Positions 17,478 through 25,210 of a stretch of DNA of 37,977 bases are shown piece after piece. The stretch is from Bacteroidales bacterium (lineage in GTDB: Bacteria; Bacteroidota; Bacteroidia; Bacteroidales; UBA932). The stretch's first letter is position 1. Every line of letters starts with the position of its first letter. The DNA lies in NCBI GenBank assembly GCA_015060385.1, contig SUYO01000014.1, positions 1-37,977 on the forward strand. The letters are read 5' to 3'. The notes below the pieces were generated by a model, which worked only from the letters and a program-made list of their open reading frames with translations, had not been told where the DNA came from and made no database searches. A program made the position numbers and the translations under genes.

Positions 17478-19157
17478 TCATGATTCAAGAAGCGACTTCG
17501 CATTGGCCACAGCGGCGTCAGTGAGAACGGAGCCGCTCAACATTCTGGCAACTTCAAGAACTCTCTCCTCGCGGGAGAGTTTCTTTATTGTAGTGACAGC
17601 CTTGGAAACGGCAGAATCTATATCCTTGGCCACAAGATAATGGGCGTTGCCTTTGGCAGCCACCTGAGGGAGATGGGTAATGGCGAATACCTGCATGAAC
17701 TGTCCCATGTCGCAGATCATGGAACCCATCCTGTCGGCTACGCTGCCGGAGACACCTGTATCTATCTCGTCAAACACCATGGTCGGCATGTTTGCATAAC
17801 GCGCACGCATCGCCTTGAGTGCAAGCATGATACGGGACATTTCTCCACCTGAGGCACATCTTGCGACATCAACGGCGTTCCTGCCTGTAGAAGAGAATCT
17901 GAACTGTACAGAATCATATCCTTTCGAGTTCATTGATACAGGAAGAAGTTCAACTTCAAAGACAGCGTACGGAAGTTCAAGATTCCTTATAGAACCTGTC
18001 ATGGCTTCGGCGAACGGAACAGATGCCGCCTGTCTCTTTTCATGAAGAATGTCCGCCTTGGCCTTAAGCTGGGACTCGACTGAAGCAATCTCCTTCATCA
18101 GAGAATTTCTCTTTTCTTCAAGATGGGTGGAGTCATACAGGATATCAGAGAGTCTGTCGCGCAATGCCATCAGCTCCGCTTCGTCAGCACAGCCGTGCTT
18201 ATGAAGAAGCCCGTACAGCATGGACATCCTGTCCTCAACCTCCTGAAGCCTGCTCTGGGAAAGGTCTATGCGGGAATTGAGGCTTACGACTTCCGAGAGG
18301 ATGTCATCAATTTCCCTGCGGCATGAATCAACTCGTTCAGAAAGCGCCGCAGCATCTGGAAGGAAACGGCTCAGCCTTGAGAGAACCTTGTCAGCCTCCT
18401 TTAAAGACGCATCGATGGACATCACTTCTCCGCCTGAAGAAGCAGAGGTGAAGAGCTCCTCGACCGAACATAGACCGGTCTTGATCTCCTCTGCATTGGC
18501 AAGCTGTTTCTGTTCCTCCTCGAGTTCCGCAAGCTCCCCCTCTCGAAGGGAGGCAGCTTCAAGCTGATTGAACTGAGCCTGATTATAGTCCTGTTCCACA
18601 GCCATCCTTGAAATACGCGAGTCAAGTTCCGAAAGTTCATGCTTCATGGAACCAAGCCTCTTCCAAAGGACAGTACATTCCTCACACAAAGAAGATGCGT
18701 CTGCAAAATAATCGAGAGTATCCAGCTGGAATCCCTTGTCAGAGAGAAGCAGGGTCTGGTGCTGCGAATGCACATCGACCAGTTGGGATGAAATATCCTG
18801 AAGAAGCTGCACGGACACAGGAGAATCGTTGACAAAGGCTCTCGAACGTCCTGAGCGGTTGACTACCCTCCTTACGATGAGATGGCCCTCATCCCACTCC
18901 ACGTCATTTTCGTCCATGACAGACTTAAGCAGCAAGTCATCGGGACTGACGTCGAACTCCGCCTCAACGACACAGCTGTCCGCCCCTTCAGAAAGCATGG
19001 AAGCATCTGCCTTAGAGCCCATCACAAGCCCCAGGGCTCCCATGAGAATGGATTTTCCGGCTCCGGTCTGTCCAGTAATAATGATCAGACCCTCCGGAAA
19101 ATCAATTTCCAGAGAGTCTATCAAAACATAGTTCCTTACCTGAAGCCGGCTAAGCAT
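17478..19157 (-). CDS. recN: DNA repair protein RecN
   Basis: RecN is an SMC-like ATPase acting in recombinational repair of double-strand breaks. The 559-residue protein has Walker A GQTGAGKS at 29-36, long coiled coils flanking the middle, the ABC signature ASGGEMSRIMLALKA and Walker B TMVFDEIDTGVSG. The start lies 3 nt after the rpoZ stop. In Bacteroides, as I remember it, other genes (for example coaBC) lie between the omega gene and recN; here they are absent. Confidence 0.95.
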   Translation of the reverse strand: MLSRLQVRNYVLIDSLEIDFPEGLIIITGQTGAGKSILMGALGLVMGSKADASMLSEGADSCVVEAEFDVSPDDLLLKSVMDENDVEWDEGHLIVRRVVNRSGRSRAFVNDSPVSVQLLQDISSQLVDVHSQHQTLLLSDKGFQLDTLDYFADASSLCEECTVLWKRLGSMKHELSELDSRISRMAVEQDYNQAQFNQLEAASLREGELAELEEEQKQLANAEEIKTGLCSVEELFTSASSGGEVMSIDASLKEADKVLSRLSRFLPDAAALSERVDSCRREIDDILSEVVSLNSRIDLSQSRLQEVEDRMSMLYGLLHKHGCADEAELMALRDRLSDILYDSTHLEEKRNSLMKEIASVESQLKAKADILHEKRQAASVPFAEAMTGSIRNLELPYAVFEVELLPVSMNSKGYDSVQFRFSSTGRNAVDVARCASGGEMSRIMLALKAMRARYANMPTMVFDEIDTGVSGSVADRMGSMICDMGQFMQVFAITHLPQVAAKGNAHYLVAKDIDSAVSKAVTTIKKLSREERVLEVARMLSGSVLTDAAVANAKSLLES

Positions 19158-19160
19158 AGA

Positions 19161-19481
19161 CTACTCTTCGTCCTGCTTTGCCATTCTGTAGAAGACTTCG
19201 CCGTCCTTGAATTCCTCGATGGCAACGAGGCTAGGCTTCGGCTGTCTTTCGTAATATTTTGAGATCTCGATCTGCTCACGATTCTCGAATACCTCCTCCA
19301 TCGTGTCACGATCGTTCTTGAAATCCTCAAGCTTTCTTGTAAGCTCCTTCTTCTCAGCGATAGCGATCTGGTTCGCTCTCTTTGAAAGTATCACTACTGT
19401 CTCATAGATGTTTCCTGTAGGAGCTGCGAGATCGTTAAGGTCTCTCGTCAGTGTGTTTACCGGTGTTTTCTTGTTTGCCAT
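19161..19481 (-). CDS. rpoZ: RNA polymerase omega/Rpb6-like subunit
   Basis: The 106-residue protein carries the omega-type motif (NIYETVVILSKRANQIAIAE at 24-43). A charged helix and a C-terminal stretch typical of the Bacteroidetes form follow (YYERQPKPSLVAIEEF). Omega aids RNA polymerase assembly. It follows bamD by 60 bp, an arrangement known from Bacteroidales. The conserved Tyr/Arg-rich start of longer omegas is short here, so the name rests on family resemblance. Confidence 0.82.
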   Translation of the reverse strand: MANKKTPVNTLTRDLNDLAAPTGNIYETVVILSKRANQIAIAEKKELTRKLEDFKNDRDTMEEVFENREQIEISKYYERQPKPSLVAIEEFKDGEVFYRMAKQDEE

Positions 19482-19541
19482 ATCTTAAAAATAGTATTTT
19501 GTCCATTTAATTATACCCCTGCATCTGCATGAGGGTTTCAA

Positions 19542-20432
19542 TTATTTTTCGCTTTTCTTTCCTTCGCGTATGACTTTTCTTCTTTCCTTCGCAAAGTCCC
19601 TCTCCGTCATACCGCTTGTCTCGGTATCCTCAGCCACATCTCGTCCAAGGGCCTTCTGGGCCTTGCGGTACACATTGTCAAGTTCCCTTCTGTAATGGGA
19701 CTCAGGAATCTCACCGATGAAATTGTAATAATCATCTACAAAGGTAAGGTATCTTTCCCTCTGCTTTGAAGGAATACTGAGGCTTGCATATTTATACGAA
19801 GACATCGCGATCAGATAAAGGATATCTTCTCTGTATATGTTTTCAGAGTCATCCTTCAGGACGTTTCTCAAAGCCACTCGTGAAGCCAGATAATCCTCCA
19901 TCCTGTAATAGAGTCTTGCAGACTCATAAGCCTTTCTGTCAAGGCGCTCATTAAGATCGAGGAGCATGTCACGGCACACCTGCATATGCTCGGTTTCCGG
20001 ATATTCAAGGATATATTGAGATATCTCATCTATAGCCTTGTATGTAGGAGTCTGGTCCAGTTCATACCTCAAGGTAGACCTGTACAGACAGTCCAGACGG
20101 AGATAGCGCGCATCAGATGTGAAGGGGCTCTGAGGATAGAGCTCGATGAACTTGTCGAAATTCGTCTCTGCAGTATAGAAATCCCTGTAATTATAGTTGC
20201 TGAGTCCCCAATAATATCTGACGGTGTCATCGCGCTCGGTACCGTTAGTCATCACGGACAGAGACTCGAACAGCGATGCAGCCTTGGCATACTTTCCCTC
20301 ATCGAAATACTTGAAAGCCGCATCATACTTCAGCTTCACATCGTTGCTGTTGAGCAGAATCTCATACTGAGACTTGCATGAAACCATTGCAGCGACCGCA
20401 ATGAGGACAAGAAAAAGGTTCTTCAATTTCAT
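19542..20432 (-). CDS. bamD: Outer-membrane assembly lipoprotein BamD
   Basis: The 296-residue lipoprotein has signal peptide MKLKNLFLVLIAVAAMVSC with the lipobox Cys at 19. Tetratricopeptide-like helical repeats follow (DAAFKYFDEGKYAKAASLFE, then YYWGLSNYNYRDFYTAETNF). BamD binds BamA and helps recognise barrel substrates. The charged C-terminus (ERDFAKERRKVIREGKKSEK) extends beyond the repeats. It begins 13 nt after trxB and is followed by rpoZ. Confidence 0.9.
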   Translation of the reverse strand: MKLKNLFLVLIAVAAMVSCKSQYEILLNSNDVKLKYDAAFKYFDEGKYAKAASLFESLSVMTNGTERDDTVRYYWGLSNYNYRDFYTAETNFDKFIELYPQSPFTSDARYLRLDCLYRSTLRYELDQTPTYKAIDEISQYILEYPETEHMQVCRDMLLDLNERLDRKAYESARLYYRMEDYLASRVALRNVLKDDSENIYREDILYLIAMSSYKYASLSIPSKQRERYLTFVDDYYNFIGEIPESHYRRELDNVYRKAQKALGRDVAEDTETSGMTERDFAKERRKVIREGKKSEK

Positions 20433-20445
20433 TATATGACCGTTA

Positions 20446-21375
20446 TTACTTCATTTTAAGGAACTTCTCCGCATCGAGAGCCGCACGGCAGCCTGATGCA
20501 GCAGCAGTCACGCACTGTCTGTAAAGAGGGTCCTGCACGTCACCTGCCGCAAAGACACCTTCCACGTTGGTCTTCGATGTCTTTCCGTCAGTAACGATAT
20601 AACCTTCCTTATCGACCTGCACCCACTGGCTGAAAAGTTCTGAATTAGGATGATGACCTATGGCAAGGAAAAAGCCGTCGACAGCAATATCAAAAACCTC
20701 GCCATCCTTTCTCACGAGCCTTGCTCCTGTCACTCCATACTCATCACCGAGGACTTCCTGCGTATTGCAGTTCCAGAGCACCTCGATGTTTTCTGTAGAC
20801 ATCACTCTTTCCTGCATCGCCTGGGAAGCTCTGAGCACATCCCTTCTGACGATCATATACACCTTCTTGCAGAGTCCTGCAAGATATGTAGCCTCCTCAC
20901 AAGCCGTATCTCCGCCACCTACTACAGCTACCGTCTTCTTCCTGTAGAAGAAACCGTCGCATGTTGCACAGGCAGACACTCCAAGGCCACGATACTTGAC
21001 CTCAGAAGGAAGTCCGAGATACTTTGCCGTAGCTCCTGTAGCGATTATCAGAGCCTCGGCTGCAATCTCATGTTCTCCGTCGATCACTATCTTGAAAGGT
21101 CTCTGCGACAGGTCCGCAGACGTTATCGCGCCTGTACGCACATCAGCGCCAAGCCTTACCGCCTGAGCCTTCATCGTAGCCATAAGCTCCGGACCGGCTA
21201 TACCGTTTTCAAAGCCGGGATAATTCTCTATATCTGTAGTTGTTGTAAGCTGACCGCCAGGCTGGACTCCTTCATACACGACAGGAGAAATATCCGCTCT
21301 GGAAGCATAAATCGCGGCAGTATATCCCGCAGGACCTCCGCCGACTATCAGACATTTTACCGATTCCATATTCAT
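20446..21375 (-). CDS. trxB: Thioredoxin-disulfide reductase
   Basis: The 309-residue flavoenzyme transfers electrons from NADPH to thioredoxin. FAD-binding GGGPAGYTAAIYASRA is at 12-27, the redox-active CATC at 136-139, the NADPH-binding VVGGGDTACEEATYLA from 151, and the closing FAD motif FAAGDVQDP near the C-terminus. I chose the ATG at 21375. A longer open frame upstream runs through the 3' part of the SDR gene and past the promoter, so it is spurious. An ATG at 21369 is also possible. Confidence 0.95.
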   Translation of the reverse strand: MNMESVKCLIVGGGPAGYTAAIYASRADISPVVYEGVQPGGQLTTTTDIENYPGFENGIAGPELMATMKAQAVRLGADVRTGAITSADLSQRPFKIVIDGEHEIAAEALIIATGATAKYLGLPSEVKYRGLGVSACATCDGFFYRKKTVAVVGGGDTACEEATYLAGLCKKVYMIVRRDVLRASQAMQERVMSTENIEVLWNCNTQEVLGDEYGVTGARLVRKDGEVFDIAVDGFFLAIGHHPNSELFSQWVQVDKEGYIVTDGKTSKTNVEGVFAAGDVQDPLYRQCVTAAASGCRAALDAEKFLKMK

Positions 21376-21393
21376 TTCATTTTGTATAACCCG

Positions 21394-21401
21394 CAAATAT
21401 A
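21394..21401 (-). promoter_or_regulatory. -7 element (TATATTTG) for trxB
   Basis: Minus-strand TATATTTG lies 18 bp before the trxB ATG, in the 56-bp gap after the SDR stop. No clear -33 box is seen. Confidence 0.5.
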
Positions 21402-21431
21402 ACAATTTCCGGACAGATTCCGATGCTTTTG

Positions 21432-22229
21432 TCAGACTTTCATCAGATACGGCTTCGCCTTGCGATAAATCCAGCCAAGAAGACAATCCGGGAGGATAAC
21501 TATAAACGGAAGGAATATCTTGTTGAGAAGCCCCGGCATGACCCCTCTTCTCCTGCGGAAAGTGGCCTTCAGAGCCTTGTCCACCGCCTTTTCCGGACGG
21601 ATCATTACAGCAAGAGAGCGTGCCAGCTTGCGGAGACTGTCCTTGAGAGGGATGAGCGGAGTGTCGACAGCTCCGAAATATGCGTTGGTAACGCTCACTC
21701 CTGTCTTCTGACATTCGATCCTGAGTTCACGAGAATAATGTCTCACGAAACGCTTGGTGTTTCCGTACATGCCTATGCCCGGCCATATCATCCATGCCGC
21801 AAGGGAAGAAATGTTCAGGATATATCCGCAACCCCTCTCCTTCATAGCGCCGACATATTTCCTGCAGAGCATCAGAGGGGTGTTCATATGGACCATCATT
21901 ATGAGCCTGAGCATCCTCTCGCTGGTCTCCGCTATGCCCTGGCAATACATTACTCCGGCATTGTTGACCAGCACCTCGACCTCACAGCCTGCATTTTGAG
22001 TGGTTTCATATATCCTGTCCGCAGCATCTGCAGCAGAAAGGTCCTGGACGACAGGAATGATCCTGATATCGCCGGCTTCTCCAAGCTGGCTTCTGACCAT
22101 CGACTCCGTCTCTGCGAGTCCCGAGGCATTTATATCCACAAGCACGAGACCATACCCCATGCCCGCAAGCCTCTGCGAATATATGCGGCCCATTCCCGAG
22201 GCCGCACCTGTAATCAATGCAAATTTCAT
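21432..22229 (-). CDS. Short-chain dehydrogenase/reductase (SDR), substrate unknown
   Basis: This is a 265-residue classical SDR. The cofactor motif TGAASGMG is at 7-14, NNAG at 89-92, catalytic Ser near 141-142 (NISS), and YGNTK with Tyr155 and Lys159. The C-terminal third is hydrophobic and basic (LLNKIFLPFIVILPDCLLGW) and may touch the membrane. An Asp after the second strand (VDINASGL) would favour NAD(H) over NADP(H), which is inference only. It has its own promoter and lies upstream of trxB. Confidence 0.88.
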   Translation of the reverse strand: MKFALITGAASGMGRIYSQRLAGMGYGLVLVDINASGLAETESMVRSQLGEAGDIRIIPVVQDLSAADAADRIYETTQNAGCEVEVLVNNAGVMYCQGIAETSERMLRLIMMVHMNTPLMLCRKYVGAMKERGCGYILNISSLAAWMIWPGIGMYGNTKRFVRHYSRELRIECQKTGVSVTNAYFGAVDTPLIPLKDSLRKLARSLAVMIRPEKAVDKALKATFRRRRGVMPGLLNKIFLPFIVILPDCLLGWIYRKAKPYLMKV

Positions 22230-22259
22230 CTTATAGTGTGCTTTTCCTTAAACGAACCG

Positions 22260-22288
22260 CAAAATTACCAAAAATAAACATAACACAA
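22260..22288 (-). promoter_or_regulatory. Promoter of the SDR gene
   Basis: Minus-strand TTG (22286-22288), an 18-bp spacer and TAATTTTG (22260-22267) lie about 30 bp before the SDR start. It sits between the SDR gene and the terminator of the NigD-like gene. Confidence 0.65.
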
Positions 22289-22301
22289 GACTCCATGCAG
22301 G

Positions 22302-22336
22302 AAAAACAACCGGCCGGCATTCACATGCCGACCGGT
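22302..22336 (-). terminator. Terminator of the NigD-like gene
   Basis: A 12-bp stem with one mismatch (22309-22320 with 22325-22336, loop TCAC) is followed on the minus strand by TTGTTTTT. It lies 17 bp past the stop. Confidence 0.8.
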
Positions 22337-22353
22337 CCAGTCAGAAATAGTTG

Positions 22354-23106
22354 TTAATATAGTTGGGTTGTCTTGTTCGGTACCTGTTCGAAACCTGTAC
22401 GCTTCCACTCATATTCGAAGCTGTAATCCTTGTTACGGTTGAAATCATATCCATATCCGCCCTCTGTGGTCTCGTATCCTGTCCACTTGAGGAATACCCT
22501 TGCCTCGTCTTCCTTGATGAACTTTGTGATCGGGAAGCTGACGTATCCGCCTCCGTTGAAGATCATCGTTCCTTCCGGCTTCTCAGCGTACACCTCGTTG
22601 TAGGCGTTATGGCGGAGGTTCAGAATGTATTTTCCTTCCGCATCCTTGCTGTAGACAAGGTTTATCAGGTGCTTGGTCTCGCTGCCTGAAAGGATATGGA
22701 ACCTGATCAGCATGTTCAGATATCCACCTGAATACCAGAGCTGCTCGACGGTGATAGGGTCCTGAACGGCAATCTCTCCCTCTGTGGCATTCTCAAAAGG
22801 AACCGCATCCTTGTCAAGCACGCTGTAGAAATCCCTCAGACGAACATCATATTCATTTTCAGCTCCTGCCGTCTCGTTAAGCACGTCACATATCACCATC
22901 GCCCTCTTTTCCGTTTCGAGCTTGCCGCCGCATAGCTGATCGACGATATTGAAGGTATTTCCCTGATCGCTGACGAATCTTCCGTCAACGATGTTACCCA
23001 TCGTCATGTTGTTGTAGTAAAGCGTATCATCGCTCTGACACGAAACCGCAGCAAGAGCGAAAAGCGCAGAAATTACATAAATAATTGACTTTCTTATATT
23101 TATCAT
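22354..23106 (-). CDS. NigD-like lipoprotein
   Basis: The 250-residue protein has a lipoprotein signal (MINIRKSIIYVISALFALAAVSC, Cys23). The region after it (GNIVDGRFVSDQGNTFNIVD, then KRAMVICDVLNET) resembles the NigD N-terminal OB-like domain, and the C-terminal half is beta-rich. NigD-like proteins are common Bacteroidetes outer-envelope lipoproteins. NigD itself is tied to a bacteriocin operon, but most homologues have no known role and no bacteriocin gene is nearby. The gene is divergent from cstA, and no clear promoter is visible in its own upstream region. Confidence 0.75.
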   Translation of the reverse strand: MINIRKSIIYVISALFALAAVSCQSDDTLYYNNMTMGNIVDGRFVSDQGNTFNIVDQLCGGKLETEKRAMVICDVLNETAGAENEYDVRLRDFYSVLDKDAVPFENATEGEIAVQDPITVEQLWYSGGYLNMLIRFHILSGSETKHLINLVYSKDAEGKYILNLRHNAYNEVYAEKPEGTMIFNGGGYVSFPITKFIKEDEARVFLKWTGYETTEGGYGYDFNRNKDYSFEYEWKRTGFEQVPNKTTQLY

Positions 23107-23177
23107 AATCTTAATTCTAAAATGGGCATTATTACCCTAACTAACCGTTATAATAGATGCAATCTTTGCCCGATTCG

Positions 23178-23208
23178 TTGCATTTGAAAGGCGAACTTGA
23201 TAAATTTG
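23178..23208 (+). promoter_or_regulatory. Promoter of cstA
   Basis: TTG (23178-23180), a 20-bp spacer and TAAATTTG (23201-23208) lie 19 bp before the cstA ATG. The leader would be about 13 nt. Confidence 0.65.
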
Positions 23209-23227
23209 TACGTAAATTCTTCAGATC

Positions 23228-24685
23228 ATGGTAACATTCATACTGGCAATACTCCTTCTTGTGGGAGCATATTTCATTTACGGAAAGATAGTGGAAAGAT
23301 ATCTTGACGTCGACCCTTCTAGAAAGACACCGGCTTACGGCAAGGAAGACGGTGTCGACTATCAGCCCCTCCCTACATGGAAGGTCTTCATAGTCCAGTT
23401 CCTGAACATAGCCGGACTCGGACCGATCTTCGGAGCAGTATCGGGAGCCGCCTTCGGACCCGCAGCATACCTATGGATCGTCGTGGGATGCATCTTCATG
23501 GGTGCGGTGCATGACTTCTTCGCCGGCATGATGTCCATCCATAACGGAGGCGTGAACATGCCTGACGTCACGGCAAGATACCTTGGAAAAAGGATGAAGG
23601 GAATAATGAACGTCGTCGTAGCCTTCCTGCTCATGGCTGTGGGAGTTTCATTTGTGATAGGTCCTGCCGGACTGATGCAGAACCTCACAAGCATCGACAA
23701 GGAGATATGGCTCTACATCATATTCGCCTACTACATACTTGCGACCCTCCTGCCTGTGGACAAGATCATAGGAACCATCTATCCGTACATGGGCGCCATC
23801 CTTCTCTTCATGGCGCTGGGAATCGGTGTCATGCTCATAGCAGGCGATATCAGCGGCACCCATCAGATAATGGAAATGACCCCATCCACACTCAGGAACT
23901 GGCATTCCGATCCGGAACACAACGTGATCTTCCCTATGATGTTCATCGTAATCTCATGCGGAGCTATATCCGGATTCCATGCTACCCAGTCCCCTATGAT
24001 GGCCAGATGCCTCAAGAACGAAAAATACGCGAGACCTGTCTTCTACGGAGCCATGATTGCCGAAGGCATCGTGGCGATGATATGGGCGACTGCGGCCATC
24101 ACATATTTCGGAGGTCCTGAAGGTCTGAACAACGCCATGTCCGACACGGGAACCATGGTCAACGGAGTATTGGTAAAGAATGCGGAAGCCGCAGACATCG
24201 TCGACATGATATGCAGGAGCTGGCTTGGAAAGGTCGGAGCCGTCATCGCGATCCTTGGAGTCGTGATCTGCCCGATCACATCCGGAGACACCGCATTCCG
24301 CAGTCTGCGTCTTTCCGTCGCCGACTTCCTGAAATACGACCAGAAACCGATAATCAAGCGTCTGACCGTCTGTCTGCCGATATTCGTCCTGGCGTTCTTC
24401 TTCTGCAAGGTAGATTTCTCGACGGCATGGAGCTATCTTGGCATAGCCAATCAGATATTGGCGACCATTGTTCTCTGGACCGGAGCGGCATATCTGATAA
24501 ACAAAGGGAGAGCGCACTGGATGTGCTCCCTCCCTGCAACGTTCCTCACGTTCATCTGTGTCAGTTTCCTCATGACAGCCCCTCTCGGGCTTGGTCTGGC
24601 ACCGGTCATCGGCTATGTTGCAGGAGCTGTCGTCGCTCTGCCTCTGCTGATCTGGTGCATCATGTATGCCAGGAAAAAGGTCTAG
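23228..24685 (+). CDS. cstA: CstA-family carbon starvation/peptide or pyruvate transporter
   Basis: The 485-residue inner-membrane protein has about a dozen hydrophobic segments and the family's conserved stretches: QFLNIAGLGPIFGAVSGAAF near 57-76, HDFFAGMMSIHNGG near 98-111, and ISGFHATQSPMMARCLKNE near 248-266. E. coli CstA is about 700 residues. The shorter form here, lacking the long C-terminal part, is also seen in other Bacteroidetes. Relatives import peptides or pyruvate during carbon limitation; the substrate here is open. It converges on the Fur-type gene and the two stop codons share CTAG. Confidence 0.9.
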   Translation: MVTFILAILLLVGAYFIYGKIVERYLDVDPSRKTPAYGKEDGVDYQPLPTWKVFIVQFLNIAGLGPIFGAVSGAAFGPAAYLWIVVGCIFMGAVHDFFAGMMSIHNGGVNMPDVTARYLGKRMKGIMNVVVAFLLMAVGVSFVIGPAGLMQNLTSIDKEIWLYIIFAYYILATLLPVDKIIGTIYPYMGAILLFMALGIGVMLIAGDISGTHQIMEMTPSTLRNWHSDPEHNVIFPMMFIVISCGAISGFHATQSPMMARCLKNEKYARPVFYGAMIAEGIVAMIWATAAITYFGGPEGLNNAMSDTGTMVNGVLVKNAEAADIVDMICRSWLGKVGAVIAILGVVICPITSGDTAFRSLRLSVADFLKYDQKPIIKRLTVCLPIFVLAFFFCKVDFSTAWSYLGIANQILATIVLWTGAAYLINKGRAHWMCSLPATFLTFICVSFLMTAPLGLGLAPVIGYVAGAVVALPLLIWCIMYARKKV

Positions 24686-25131
24686 ACGGTGTACTTCTTT
24701 CTTGTAGGACGGCCTATGAGCTGGATATCGATGTTTTCCAGCTTGTAGCCCCTGAACTTCTTCCTTCCGAGATGTGACTCTATAAGAGCCACAAGTTCGT
24801 CGTCTATCACATCCTTGTACACATGGTTTTCCTGATCATAGAAATGGATGTGCTTGAAAGTGTTGACATCGAAGTACATCTTGTTGTTGGAGCTGAGCCT
24901 GTACTGGTAGACGCCCAGCATAGCCATCTGGGTCAGGATATTATACACTGAAGCGACTGTGACTTTTGTGGTATCCGTCGCCTTTATCGCATCAGCCACC
25001 ATATCCGCACTGGCATGTCCAAGGGACATCATCGCCTCGTGGACTGCGACCCTCTGAGGAGTAACTTTCAACGAATGTCTGCGGAGGATTCTCTTGAACT
25101 CCTCCATGTTCGGGCATTTGTGTGTCGTCAT
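24682..25131 (-). CDS. Fur-family regulator, PerR-like metal site, no Cys4 zinc site
   Basis: The 149-residue protein has the Fur winged helix (LKVTPQRVAVHEAMM at 21-35; VTVASVYNILTQMAMLGV at 57-74). H39, D88, H94, H96 and D107 fit the PerR regulatory metal site (H37, D85, H91, H93, D104) with nearly equal spacing. The two CxxC pairs that bind structural zinc in PerR and most Fur proteins are missing: the first reads YDQENH, and the C-terminus has none. It may be a peroxide- or metal-responsive repressor held together without zinc. A large inverted repeat over its own promoter could be an operator. Confidence 0.85.
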   Translation of the reverse strand: MTTHKCPNMEEFKRILRRHSLKVTPQRVAVHEAMMSLGHASADMVADAIKATDTTKVTVASVYNILTQMAMLGVYQYRLSSNNKMYFDVNTFKHIHFYDQENHVYKDVIDDELVALIESHLGRKKFRGYKLENIDIQLIGRPTRKKYTV

Positions 25132-25141
25132 AATAAAATAA

Positions 25142-25184
25142 TGGAGTTTTGTGCAAAATTATGAATTATTGCACAAAACTCCAA
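25142..25184 (-). promoter_or_regulatory. Promoter of the Fur-like gene within a 15-bp inverted repeat
   Basis: Minus-strand TTG (25182-25184), a 20-bp spacer and TAATTTTG (25154-25161) form a promoter about 23 bp before the start codon. It is overlaid by a perfect inverted repeat (25142-25156 with 25169-25183, 12-bp centre). The repeat could be the terminator of the upstream carboxyltransferase gene (ATTATTTTATT follows it), an operator for autoregulation, or both. Confidence 0.65.
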
Positions 25185-25210
25185 GTAAATTTGACGGTTT
25201 CTAATTTATA

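Noticed and set aside
21376..21714. 113-codon N-terminal extension of trxB
   Set aside because: It runs back through the 3' end of the SDR gene and the trxB promoter. TrxB family length and the FAD motif near the N-terminus favour the start at 21375.
22354..23106. Bacteriocin cluster suggested by the NigD-like gene
   Set aside because: No small peptide, modifying enzyme or dedicated exporter nearby. NigD-like lipoproteins occur widely without bacteriocins.
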